Assembly (NCBI GenBank): GCA_024228115.1
Contig: JAAETT010000039.1
Span: forward strand, 1 to 45,430
From: a bacterium
GTDB lineage: Bacteria > Myxococcota_A > UBA9160 > UBA6930
DNA length: 45,430 nucleotides
Direction of reading: 5' to 3'
Notes under the pieces: model-generated
Told to the model about the DNA's origin: nothing
Databases searched by the model: none
The model's input: the letters and a program-made list of their open reading frames with translations, nothing else
Made by a program: the position numbers and the translations under genes
Shown: positions 7,701-15,469 of the stretch, one piece after another
How positions within the stretch are numbered: position 1 is the stretch's first letter
Layout: every line of letters begins with the position of its first letter

Positions 7701-10362
7701 CGCGCATACCAGCAATGGCGTCGAGCGCTTCGGCAAGCGCCGCGTCATCCCCCAGGTGCAGGCCGGCCTGGGCGAGCTGGCCGACACGACGCAGCATCGC
7801 CAGCACCAGACGATCGCGGCGCTCCGGGGCCAACTGGCTCGCGAGCAGACGCAATACGGCGCGCTCGAGAGCATCCGAGGGATCCAGGCTATTCACGCCA
7901 TAGTGGGCCAGTGCGCGTCGCACGCGGTCGAGATAGATCTCGGTCAGCCCCGCGCCAGAAGCGCGCATGCGCCGCACGAACATTCGCAGGCGAGCGGCAT
8001 TCGACGGACCTTCGGTCCCGGACAACGAAGCGGCTGGAGAGCGGATGAAGAGCGTCGCGACATCAGCAAAGTAAACCAGTTCGTGACTGAGTTCCGCGAG
8101 CTCCCGGTGGAAACCGTCAGAGAGTTCGTCGGGAAGCGGCGCCTCCAGAAACGCGGCCAACCGATCGGCGCGTTGCGGATTCGCATCATAGCCGAGCAGG
8201 ACACGCCGGACCTCATCGCGCACGGCCTCGATGGCGTCGCGACGAATCGCACGGGGCATCTGATCGGCGGCCGCGAGGTCGGGCCGGCCGAGCCGCTCAT
8301 CCTTCTCGGCCGCGAACAGCGGTTCCAACGGATCCGACAATTCCTCGAAAACGATGCGCCGAGAGCCATGATCCTCGTTGCCGTTCTCGGCGGATGCGTC
8401 GATGACGAGGATGACGTCACCTGCCGCCACTTGCTCGCCCTTGCGAACGCGCACCTCACTGATGATGCCGGAGACGGGAGCCTCGAAAGCCACCTCCATC
8501 TTCATCGCCTCGAGCAGGCCCAACGCCTGGCCCGAGCGCACGCTATCGCCGGGTTCGACATGGACCGCAACGACCATGGCCGGTGCAGCCGCACGAACCT
8601 GGCCCGCTGTCTGGGAGCCGAACCGATGACTGCGGCCCTCCACCTCGACCCGCAGGCCCGTCTCGGTCAGGTCGTAGAGTAGACGATAGGTGCGGCTTCC
8701 GATCTCCAACCGTGCGGCATGTTCGCCTTCTTCGCGAAGCGTCGCCGTCAGCACGCGCCCATCGAGGTGCACCCTGTAGCGCCATCCACCGGTCGCGTAG
8801 ACCGCCAGGCGATATTGGTCCCCCTCGTGGGTGAGATCGATCTCCTGACCCTGGGGCGGCGCCAGCCTGCTCGAGGCCACATTGCCTGGATCGGAAAAGA
8901 AGTTGAGCCTTACGAGGGCGCGGTGGCGTTGGTAGGAGAGGATCGATGCAGCCAGCAACGCGACATCGGCGTGCTCGCGCTCCAACTGGGCTGCGCCGAG
9001 GCGATCCAGCCAGGTCGTATCGACCCCACCGGCCCGGAAATCCTCATGCTCGAGGATCTCGAGCAGGTAGCCCTTGTTCGTCGTCCCGCCTTCGATCACC
9101 AGATCGAAATCCAGGAGCGCTGAGACCAACCGGGCCCGCGCTTCTTCGCGCGTGTTGCCGGTTGCGATCACTTTCGCGACGAGGGAATCGAACGAGGATG
9201 GAACCTCGCTACCCGCTGCCACCCCGGAATCGAGACGGACACGGGGCCCGAGCGCCGGATCGAAGCGTGCGATCCGTCCGGGAGCAGGAAGGAAGCCTGC
9301 GTCCGGATCCTCGGCACAGACCCGCGCTTCGATCGCAGCGCCACGCTTCAGGATGTCGAGCTCCGCGATGGTTTCACCGCGAGCGATCCGGATCTGTGTT
9401 TGCACGAGGTCGACGCCCGCGATCTCTTCGGTGATGCCGTGCTCCACCTGCAAACGTGGGTTCATCTCGAGAAAATAGAACTCGCTGGAAGAGACCAGGA
9501 ACTCGACCGTGCCGACACCCACGTAGCCAGCAGCCTGGGCCATCTTCACGGCATAGCCTTCGAGCCTCTGGACCTCGGCATCACTCAGGTGGGGCGGCGG
9601 CCCTTCTTCGATCACCTTTTGATGCCGACGCTGGACGGAGCAATCCCGACAACCGATGGCGCGCACCACGCCATCCCGGTCAGCCGCGATCTGCACCTCG
9701 ATATGGCGCCCGCCTTCGACCTTCTTCTCGAGAAAGAGCCGGCCATCGCCGAACGCGCTCTCGGCTTCCGCTCCCGCAGAGCGGTAGGCCTCAGCCAGAA
9801 CGTCCGGCGTATCGACGACGCGAATTCCCCGGCCGCCTCCGCCCGCAGACGCCTTGATCACCAGCGGATAGCCCACTCGTTCCGCTTGCTTCTCTGCGTC
9901 CTCCAGGGACTCGAGCTCGCGGCCACTCCAACGAGTCACCGGAACGCCTGCCTCTTCGGCGAGGCGTTTCGAACCGATCTTGTCGCCGAGCGCACGCATG
10001 GCTGCTGGATCGGGGCCCAGGAATTTCAGGTTCTCCGCAACCAGGCGCTCGACGAATCGCGCGTCCTCGGCCACGAAGCCCCAGCCCGGCCAGACGGCAT
10101 CGGCCCGAACCTGGCGCAATGCAGCGATCAGCCCATCGTGGTCCAGATACGCCGCGACCTCGCCGTTCGGTGAGGGAAGGAGAACAGCGTCATCTGCGTG
10201 CCGAACGAACGGAGCGTCCCGGTCGATCTCCGTATACAGGGCGATGGCACGAAGATCCGAACCCTCCTCGGCACGCAGCGCCTTGATGGCCCGGATGCAT
10301 CGCATCGCAGCCTCACCCCGGTTCGCGATGGCGATCCGGGTGACAGGATCGAAGCGGTTCAC
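4795..10362 (-). CDS. Single-chain acyl-CoA carboxylase with BC-BCCP-central-CT architecture
   Basis: A 1,855-residue fused biotin-dependent carboxylase. Residues about 3-455 are biotin carboxylase, with the ATP-grasp glycine loop KASAGGGGRG and EMNPRLQVEH. About 590-655 is the biotinyl domain with EAMKME (biotinyl lysine near 621). About 665-1240 is a long helical region, followed by a segment with ISDITGANMTILWREP and VYPYEIIRML that resembles the last part of the eukaryotic ACC central region. About 1290-1800 is a carboxyltransferase with GMGSLASAECDRI, VAGVNVGAQSYW and ILANLSGFDGS. This is the order in eukaryotic acetyl-CoA carboxylase, not the four-subunit bacterial enzyme. The GTG at 10362 is preferred because it makes a GTGA overlap with the PPTase stop behind a GAGCGAGG site. 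The substrate is not proven; acetyl-CoA to malonyl-CoA fits its place in a FAS operon. Confidence 0.85.
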   Translation of the reverse strand: MNRFDPVTRIAIANRGEAAMRCIRAIKALRAEEGSDLRAIALYTEIDRDAPFVRHADDAVLLPSPNGEVAAYLDHDGLIAALRQVRADAVWPGWGFVAEDARFVERLVAENLKFLGPDPAAMRALGDKIGSKRLAEEAGVPVTRWSGRELESLEDAEKQAERVGYPLVIKASAGGGGRGIRVVDTPDVLAEAYRSAGAEAESAFGDGRLFLEKKVEGGRHIEVQIAADRDGVVRAIGCRDCSVQRRHQKVIEEGPPPHLSDAEVQRLEGYAVKMAQAAGYVGVGTVEFLVSSSEFYFLEMNPRLQVEHGITEEIAGVDLVQTQIRIARGETIAELDILKRGAAIEARVCAEDPDAGFLPAPGRIARFDPALGPRVRLDSGVAAGSEVPSSFDSLVAKVIATGNTREEARARLVSALLDFDLVIEGGTTNKGYLLEILEHEDFRAGGVDTTWLDRLGAAQLEREHADVALLAASILSYQRHRALVRLNFFSDPGNVASSRLAPPQGQEIDLTHEGDQYRLAVYATGGWRYRVHLDGRVLTATLREEGEHAARLEIGSRTYRLLYDLTETGLRVEVEGRSHRFGSQTAGQVRAAAPAMVVAVHVEPGDSVRSGQALGLLEAMKMEVAFEAPVSGIISEVRVRKGEQVAAGDVILVIDASAENGNEDHGSRRIVFEELSDPLEPLFAAEKDERLGRPDLAAADQMPRAIRRDAIEAVRDEVRRVLLGYDANPQRADRLAAFLEAPLPDELSDGFHRELAELSHELVYFADVATLFIRSPAASLSGTEGPSNAARLRMFVRRMRASGAGLTEIYLDRVRRALAHYGVNSLDPSDALERAVLRLLASQLAPERRDRLVLAMLRRVGQLAQAGLHLGDDAALAEALDAIAGMRGFVSHAVADAATLARYQLFERPDIERLAESTTKEVKIWLEAAESAPTAPPEEVLFHLADAPRAVFDRVGHWLGDPDSRRRSIALASHLRRIYSPAAPLDQASQRAGDHWVERVEFPGGRTVLAGTVDGDRASELVGELVKAAASLRESHEWPAVHAIELFVPVSDEGSELEALGRAAEAVLGGGLPAGRFTLTGVRNETAPLHRTWVPTPTGFRIDESYHGIHPEAATRIDLDRLDHFELERVEGPEDIYCFHGRSREAEGDERLIVLADMRSRSPDDGREAALHMAAFEHTFFEATRSLRTMLTDRDPKRRLQWNRIQVYVAPEVFLDAEIAERLSRRLAPATRNLGLEKVVVRLRLLDRGAPELPSRGTEVVISDITGANMTILWREPRDGALSTRNDYERRVVEARRRRLVYPYEIIRMLTGSRQEDRLPAGSFVEYDLDPQSETLRALPCSGRPYGRNVCSVVFGVMTTPTEKVPEGMKRVVVLSDPTQGMGSLASAECDRIVAAIDLAGELRVPVEWIPVSSGARIAMDSGTENLDATARVVRRIVEFTQAGGTVHMIVAGVNVGAQSYWDSLSTMLMHTKGVLVMTQGASMVLTGRAALEASGAVSAEDEVAIGGFERIMGPNGEAQYFANDLGDAYRILYDHYRYSYVVPGEKRPRSVESGDPEDRDVTLDPASVDFATVGEIFDDATNPGRKRPFPMRPLMEAVVDRDGGHLERWRGWVGAEMAVVWDAHLGGTPVCLVGIESQGITREGYLPADGPNTWTGGTLFPLSSKKMARALNAASGNRPVVILANLSGFDGSPESMRKLQLEYGAEIARAVVNFDGPILFLVVSRYHGGAYVVFSQELNPRLRAAALSGSFASVLGGGPAAKVVFGREVRARALADERVRALRSGRGSENGRANYDQTLADVTLEKQSELAEEFDGVHSVERALDVGSLEAIVQPGGMRPYLIGLLREELEGEQ

Positions 10363-10976
10363 GAGCGCGCCTCGCTCCACCAATCGCCTGATCCTTCACG
10401 CAGATCACAGGCGAAGGCAACGAAACCACCGTGATGAGAGAGGGAGAGATCGACATCGACCGGCCGACCTGCCGCCATGACGACGGGGATCCGGCCGACG
10501 CGATCGATCTCGAGTTCCTCCGCCGGGAGTTCGAGATGCGTCGCCAGCTCGCGACGGACCCGCGCGCGCAAGGCCTTGCCAGCCAACGCGACGTCACCAT
10601 CCCATACGACAACCTGCTCGAGCAATTCGCTCTCGCCGGGTTCTTCATCGCTTGCAATGGCATGGAGCCGATCCTTCGCCTCGTCGACTCTGACGGGGAG
10701 CGTTCCCGCTGGATGATGCACATGCCCCCGAAGCGTTGCATCGAGTTGAACTTCGAAACGAGGCGGAGAGAACACCGTGCAGCGGTCGAGTTTTCGGGCC
10801 ACTTTGTAGGCCGCTTCCTTGGCCGCCCAGAAGATCCATCGCAGACGATCCGGTGCGCCACTGGCGCGGAGCGTTTCCAGCTCCCGCGCCGAGAACACCC
10901 GCGCATCCCAACGCGGGTGACGGCCCGCAGCCTGTACTTCGGGATCTCCGAGATCGACGACGTCATTGCCGATCAT
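10359..10976 (-). CDS. 4'-phosphopantetheinyl transferase
   Basis: A 205-residue Sfp/AcpS-superfamily enzyme that would transfer phosphopantetheine from CoA to a carrier-protein serine. The signatures are MIGNDVVDLGDP at the N-terminus (Mg-binding aspartate), FWAAKEAAYKVARKL at 49-63 (the WxxKEA motif) and the late LSLSHHGGFVAFA. Length lies between AcpS (about 120) and Sfp (about 230). It overlaps the acyltransferase stop by 14 bases and the carboxylase start by four. With the divergent ACP three genes upstream, it probably activates that protein; this is inference from context. Confidence 0.85.
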   Translation of the reverse strand: MIGNDVVDLGDPEVQAAGRHPRWDARVFSARELETLRASGAPDRLRWIFWAAKEAAYKVARKLDRCTVFSPPRFEVQLDATLRGHVHHPAGTLPVRVDEAKDRLHAIASDEEPGESELLEQVVVWDGDVALAGKALRARVRRELATHLELPAEELEIDRVGRIPVVMAAGRPVDVDLSLSHHGGFVAFACDLREGSGDWWSEARS

Positions 10977-11715
10977 CGAAATGCCTCGTTTCCATCTCCG
11001 CCAATCGCCCTACGATCTGCTGGGCGATCTCGACAGAACCGCGAAGACCTTCATGATCGGTCTTCGGCTCGAGCACACTGCTGTACACGTCGAAGACGTC
11101 TCCCGGACGGGGCGAGTCCGCCCAGCTCTCCTGCTTGCGTCCCCGCAGGTAGACGCAGAAAACCCGGCAGCCCGGGATGGAACTCACCAACCGGCCCACG
11201 CCATAGGCCGCCGACTCCTGATCGACACGCCCGGTTCGACTGCGTCCGCCCTCGGGAAAAATCAGTACGGATTCTCCGCGGGCCAGCAGGAAACCGACCC
11301 TGTCGAGCGTCTTCGCTACCTCAGCACGATCCGAACCACGCTTCACGGGCACACACTTCAGAAGGTAGACGAGAACCCGCTTCCACAAGGTAGAGGCGAA
11401 GTTCGTTTCTTCCGGCGTGTTCCAGGGCAGCCAGTTGAAGTGGCGAAGGAACGCGCCCATTCCACCCAGGGCCCAGGTGATCGCGAAGGAATCGAGCATG
11501 GTCAGGTGATTTGCGCACACGAGAACGGGCGCATCCGACTCGCTGCGCAGCCGGGCGTACTCCCGCCGTACGCGATCCGCCCCAACCAGCCGCCACCGCA
11601 TCGCGAAAGCCATGATCCCTGTGAACATGGGGATCCAGAGGAGCGAGAGCCCTCGACTGATCCCCAGTTGGGTCAGTAGCGCGCGGCGATCACTCGCCTC
11701 GAGCACGTTCGGCAC
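10963..11715 (-). CDS. PlsC-like 1-acyl-glycerol-3-phosphate acyltransferase
   Basis: A 250-residue PlsC-family acyltransferase with the HX4D catalytic motif NHLTMLD (H70, D75) and the substrate motif FPEGGRSRTG near 155. A hydrophobic stretch at about 22-40 should anchor it to the inner membrane. It would transfer the acyl chain from the operon's ACP, or from CoA, onto a glycerolipid or another alcohol. The start is uncertain: GTG at 11715 lies 11 bases after the ACP stop, while a TTG at 11757 would overlap the ACP gene by 31 bases. Lying inside the operon, it is a likely route by which the product reaches a membrane lipid. Confidence 0.8.
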   Translation of the reverse strand: MPNVLEASDRRALLTQLGISRGLSLLWIPMFTGIMAFAMRWRLVGADRVRREYARLRSESDAPVLVCANHLTMLDSFAITWALGGMGAFLRHFNWLPWNTPEETNFASTLWKRVLVYLLKCVPVKRGSDRAEVAKTLDRVGFLLARGESVLIFPEGGRSRTGRVDQESAAYGVGRLVSSIPGCRVFCVYLRGRKQESWADSPRPGDVFDVYSSVLEPKTDHEGLRGSVEIAQQIVGRLAEMETRHFDDRQ

Positions 11716-11726
11716 CGACGACTCGT

Positions 11727-11972
11727 TCAGAGCTTCTCGGCGATCAGCCCAACGCAATCGCCAACGGTGTTCACCACATCGACGTCCTCATCCGCGATCT
11801 CGATATCGAATTCGTCCTCGAAGGCGAGCACGACATCGACGAGGCGTGCCGAGTTCACTTTCAGATCCTCCAGGATGTTGGTGCCTGCAGACACCTTTGC
11901 CAGAGCATCCTGATCCTTCACGTAGGGCGTCAGGATCTTCACCACACGCTCCTGAATTTCGGTCGTCTCCAT
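11727..11972 (-). CDS. Acyl carrier protein with a non-canonical NSA attachment motif
   Basis: An 81-residue acidic four-helix carrier protein. The phosphopantetheine serine is S41 in EDLKVNSARLVDVVLAFED; the fold is right (helix 2 start, LEDL before it, EDEFDIEI after) but the usual DSL triad is NSA. The start is firm: AAGGAG lies eight bases before the ATG. It lies 30 bases after the KAS II gene. The altered recognition helix and the private phosphopantetheinyl transferase suggest a carrier kept apart from the housekeeping AcpP. Confidence 0.9.
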   Translation of the reverse strand: METTEIQERVVKILTPYVKDQDALAKVSAGTNILEDLKVNSARLVDVVLAFEDEFDIEIADEDVDVVNTVGDCVGLIAEKL

Positions 11973-12002
11973 CGTTCTCTCCTTCTTCTCTCTCGTTCTG
12001 GT

Positions 12003-13286
12003 TCAGATTTCGCAATGACGCAGCACGAGCGCCGCGTTCACGTCACCAAAGCCGAAGCCTGCCTTGATCATCGTGCGCAGGCCAGGCGCTTCGAGGGTCT
12101 CGTGGGGGATCGAAGCGGCGTAGGGTTCGATCTCCGCGTGGACATCCTCGCAGTTGATCGATGCATGGACGAAGCCGTCGCGCACCATCTGGATGGCTGC
12201 CACGGCCTCGATCGCACCCGCCGCGCCGAGGGCATGGCCAATCAACGATTTCGTCGACGTGATGGCCGGCAGGCTTTCGGGTTGCCGCTCGAGGGCAGCC
12301 GCCCAACAAGCGATCTCCCGGGGGTCGGCCCCCGTGGCGGTCAAGTGGCCACTGATCGCGTCGATCTCGTCCCTTGCGACGCCGCCATCTTCGAGCGCTG
12401 CGCGTATGCAGCGACGTACACTCTCCGGGTTGGGCGATGTCATGCTGCCGCCCATCCGATGACCACCGCAATTGGTGGCGCCGCCGAGGACTTCGGCGTG
12501 GATTCTCGCCCCTCGTTGTTCGGCACTCTCGAGGCTTTCGAGCACGACGATGCCGGCGCCGGAGCCGGGGATGAAACCGGCGGCGGAAGCGCTCATCGGC
12601 CGCGAGGCTTTTTCGGGTTCGTCGTTGAAGCCGCGGCACAAGACGCGCATCGCATCGAACCCGGCCCAGATATAGACACTGGCACCTTCGACACCGCCGC
12701 ATACCATTCGCGTCGCCAGGCCACGGCGGATGCGATCGGCACCCATCACGATGGCTTCCACGCCGGTAGCGCATGCGGCCGAATTCGTCGTCACCGCATT
12801 GCCAAGGGCCAGGATGCCCGACACGCGCGCCGAAACGCCGCTGCTCATCACCTGCTCGACACCCGTCGAGCCGATGCGCCGCACCTTGCCGGCGTTGACC
12901 AGGGGAACCACACGCTCGGCCATCGTGTCGATGCCGCCCACACCGGTTCCGATCACAGCGCCCGTATCCCAATGGACGATGTCGTCCGAGGCATCGGGGA
13001 CCGCCAGGCCGGCATCCTGCCAGGCTTCGACGGATGCCAGCGCCGCGAAGCGGTGGGCGCTGTTCATGGAAAGCTGGAGTTCCTCATCGAAGCTGGCCTC
13101 GACCAGCTCGTCGGTCCCCTGCGGAACACCCGAGACATGACAGGCCAGTTTGGCCTCCTGCATGGACTCGTCGACCCGAAGGCCGCTCTTGCCCTTGCGC
13201 AGGGCCAACTCGAATTCCTGGGCACCGTTGGCATTGGGTGCGATCACGCCCAGGCCGGTCACGACGACACGATGCGAGTCGCTCAT
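12003..13286 (-). CDS. fabF: Beta-ketoacyl-ACP synthase II (FabF-like)
   Basis: A 427-residue condensing enzyme of the KAS I/II thiolase fold. Catalytic residues are C172 in NSAACATG, H314 in ISGHLTATGADPRE (standing for NAHGTST) and H351 with K346 in STKSLIGHALGAAG. All are in normal spacing, so it should be active in decarboxylative condensation of malonyl-ACP with acyl-ACP. The ATG overlaps the dehydratase stop as ATGA. The active-site loop around H314 is less canonical than in housekeeping FabF, consistent with a specialised paralogue. There is no chain-length-factor partner. Confidence 0.9.
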   Translation of the reverse strand: MSDSHRVVVTGLGVIAPNANGAQEFELALRKGKSGLRVDESMQEAKLACHVSGVPQGTDELVEASFDEELQLSMNSAHRFAALASVEAWQDAGLAVPDASDDIVHWDTGAVIGTGVGGIDTMAERVVPLVNAGKVRRIGSTGVEQVMSSGVSARVSGILALGNAVTTNSAACATGVEAIVMGADRIRRGLATRMVCGGVEGASVYIWAGFDAMRVLCRGFNDEPEKASRPMSASAAGFIPGSGAGIVVLESLESAEQRGARIHAEVLGGATNCGGHRMGGSMTSPNPESVRRCIRAALEDGGVARDEIDAISGHLTATGADPREIACWAAALERQPESLPAITSTKSLIGHALGAAGAIEAVAAIQMVRDGFVHASINCEDVHAEIEPYAASIPHETLEAPGLRTMIKAGFGFGDVNAALVLRHCEI

Positions 13287-13747
13287 TTCATCACTCCAAT
13301 GCCGGCTAGCTGGCCTGCACAGATCACCGTGCCGTCCTCGAGCTTCATCTCGACGTCAGCCTTCAGCTTCTTGCGACGCCAGTAGACTCGCTTGGTCAGG
13401 GTGAGCACGCGATCCCCGGGGCGTGCCATTCCTGTAAATTCTACGTTGCACTCGGTGAAGATCGTCTGAAACTTCTGCGCCTCGGACTCGCCGTACTCCT
13501 TGTACGTGAGAAAGAGCGCCAGCGGGACCATGCCGCATTGCGCCATCGATTCGATCATGATCACGCCGGGTGTCACCGGGTTGTCGGGAAAGTGCCCTCG
13601 ATAGAAATCCGAGGCGGGATCCCAGCGATAGGACGCGAGGATGTGCTCGTCGTCCATCTCGAGGATCTCGTCGATGAACCGAAAGGGTGGTTGCTGGGGA
13701 ACCAGCTGAAGCACCTCGTCGGGAGTGAGAATCCGCTTATCCGCCAT
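13283..13747 (-). CDS. fabZ: 3-hydroxyacyl-ACP dehydratase, FabZ family
   Basis: A 154-residue hotdog-fold dehydratase. The catalytic pair is H52 in YRGHFPDNPVTPG and E66 in VIMIESMAQ, the standard FabA/FabZ arrangement; the N-terminal PFRFIDEILEMD supports FabZ. It would remove water from 3-hydroxyacyl-ACP to give trans-2-enoyl-ACP. The ATG at 13747 overlaps the ketoreductase by 11 bases; the longer in-frame ATG at 13780 lies deeper inside that gene. The stop overlaps the KAS II start as ATGA. Whether it also isomerises (FabA activity) cannot be seen. Confidence 0.9.
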   Translation of the reverse strand: MADKRILTPDEVLQLVPQQPPFRFIDEILEMDDEHILASYRWDPASDFYRGHFPDNPVTPGVIMIESMAQCGMVPLALFLTYKEYGESEAQKFQTIFTECNVEFTGMARPGDRVLTLTKRVYWRRKKLKADVEMKLEDGTVICAGQLAGIGVMK

Positions 13748-14468
13748 ACATGCCACCGTTGACATGGAGCACGCTTCCATTCACGTAGTTGGCGCGGGTA
13801 GCGAGCCAAGCGACGGCATCCGCGACTTCTCCAGGCTCACCCATCCTGCCCTGGGGGATCTTGTCGAGGATGTTCTGGCGGATCTCGTCCGGCAGTTCCT
13901 CGGTCATCTCGGTCGCGATGAAGCCCGGAGCGACCGAGTTCACCAGGATCGGCCGACCCGCGAGTTCCTGGGCGAGGGATTTCGTCATCGCGTCGAGGCC
14001 GGCTTTCACCATCGTGTAGACCGACTGGCCGCGGTTTCCCGTATGCCCGACCACGCTCGTGATGTTGATGATGCGGCCCGATTTCTGTCGGAGCATGAAG
14101 CGGCGAATCACCCGTTTGGTCAGATACCAGGTGCCCCGCGCAACTGCGGCGACTGCGTCGTAGTCGTCGATCTTCATCGAGGCCATGGGCCCGTTGCGGT
14201 TGTAGCCCGCGTTGTTCACCAGGACATCGAGACGCCCGGCCTTCTCTTTCAGCTCGACGAGAAGTGCGTCGACCTCTTCCGGATCGGTGATGTCCGCCCG
14301 AAGCGTGAAAGCGCCAGGCAGTTTCTCGGCCACTTCCTTGGCTTTCACTTCGCTCGAGCGATAGTGCACGGCAACCCGAAAGCCTTCGTCGGCCAGGGCG
14401 CGCGCACAGGCGGCACCTATACCGGTGCCCGCCCCGGTTACGAGTGCGACTCTTGCTTCGTCGTTCAC
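13737..14468 (-). CDS. fabG: 3-oxoacyl-ACP reductase, FabG family
   Basis: A 243-residue classical short-chain dehydrogenase. The cofactor loop TGAGTGIG is at 11-18, VNNAG at 84-88 and the catalytic S138, Y151 and K155 in the usual places. HYRSSE after strand 2 suits NADPH. The GTG at 14468 overlaps the KAS III TGA as GTGA; the arginine-rich 43 residues upstream in frame are the shadow of that gene. Sits between KAS III and the dehydratase, the logical place for the first reduction of the cycle. Confidence 0.9.
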   Translation of the reverse strand: MNDEARVALVTGAGTGIGAACARALADEGFRVAVHYRSSEVKAKEVAEKLPGAFTLRADITDPEEVDALLVELKEKAGRLDVLVNNAGYNRNGPMASMKIDDYDAVAAVARGTWYLTKRVIRRFMLRQKSGRIINITSVVGHTGNRGQSVYTMVKAGLDAMTKSLAQELAGRPILVNSVAPGFIATEMTEELPDEIRQNILDKIPQGRMGEPGEVADAVAWLATRANYVNGSVLHVNGGMYGG

Positions 14469-15469
14469 GATACGTCTCCCGAAGTGCCGAAGCGGAGAAG
14501 CGCGCGACTCCAGCTGAGGCCACCACCGACCGCCACCATGGCGACATCGTCCCGCGGACCGAACTTTTCCCAACTCATCGAAACGGCCGAAGGGCAACTC
14601 GCCGAGCCCGTGTTGCCGTGCAGCTCCACGTTGTGATGGTGGAACTCCGGTGGAATGTCACAGCGCTGACAGACCTGCTGCAGGACACGCATGTTGGCCT
14701 GGTGGCCCGCGAATTGGAAAGTGCGGTCGTCCTCGGCGAAATCTGCCCGCAGATGATCGACGCCTGAGATCGTCTTCTTGATCGCGAACATCTGTACGGC
14801 GCGCCCATCCTGCGCGAAATAGCCTGCTCGGGGAATCACCACCTTCTCGGCCTGGGCCGGATTCGAATCCAACGCCGAACCGAGCAACTGTGCAGGCCCC
14901 GGAATCCGCGGTGACACCACAGCGGCAGCAGCCCCATCTCCGAACAGAACGGCATTGGCGCGATCCGTGAAATCGACAGTCTTGGTGAGGGACTCGCTCG
15001 AGACGACGAGGATGTAGTCGGGAAGGGCTTCGGGGCGCATGGCGGCGACGACGAAGAGCTGGGCCATGAAGCTGGTACAGGCGGAATTGATATCGAGGAT
15101 CGGCACATCGATGCCGAGCCCCTTGGCGACCATGCCGGCCTCGGCCGGCGTCACGTGATCAGGGCAAGAGCTTCCAGAGAGGAGCATGCCGATCTGCTCG
15201 GGCTCGATTCCGGCGCGCTGGATCGCCAGACGGGCGGCGCGTATACCCAATTCGTGGTTGGCCAGCTCCGCCGCTTCGAATGCCTCACGAACATCCTTGT
15301 TGCGGGTCTCACGGATATAGTCGAGCGGTAGCACCGTGCGGCGCGCCCGGATGCCCACCCGCTCGAGGATCCACTCGTCGTTGGTTCCGATGTCGAGTTC
15401 CTCGAGAAAGGCATTCGAGATCTCGTTCTCGGGATGGAAATGCCCGAAGCCATGAACCTGGAGGTTCAC
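14465..15469 (-). CDS. 3-oxoacyl-ACP synthase III (FabH-like)
   Basis: A 334-residue KAS III-family enzyme. The triad is C131 in DINSACTSFMAQ, H256 in FQFAGHQANM and N286 in ELHGNTGSAS. NTGS(A)S and GHQAN(M) are FabH hallmarks. It would prime the system by condensing an acyl-CoA with malonyl-ACP; the acyl-CoA is unknown. The GTG at 15469 overlaps the enoyl reductase TGA as GTGA. The remaining upstream open frame (to 15934) is arginine-rich shadow sequence. An OleA-like non-decarboxylative role is possible, but there are no other ole genes here. Confidence 0.85.
   Translation of the reverse strand: MNLQVHGFGHFHPENEISNAFLEELDIGTNDEWILERVGIRARRTVLPLDYIRETRNKDVREAFEAAELANHELGIRAARLAIQRAGIEPEQIGMLLSGSSCPDHVTPAEAGMVAKGLGIDVPILDINSACTSFMAQLFVVAAMRPEALPDYILVVSSESLTKTVDFTDRANAVLFGDGAAAAVVSPRIPGPAQLLGSALDSNPAQAEKVVIPRAGYFAQDGRAVQMFAIKKTISGVDHLRADFAEDDRTFQFAGHQANMRVLQQVCQRCDIPPEFHHHNVELHGNTGSASCPSAVSMSWEKFGPRDDVAMVAVGGGLSWSRALLRFGTSGDVS

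Noticed and set aside
12015-13385. 456-codon plus-strand open frame over the KAS II gene
   Set aside because: The minus-strand frame has a full KAS active site; the plus frame is its mirror.
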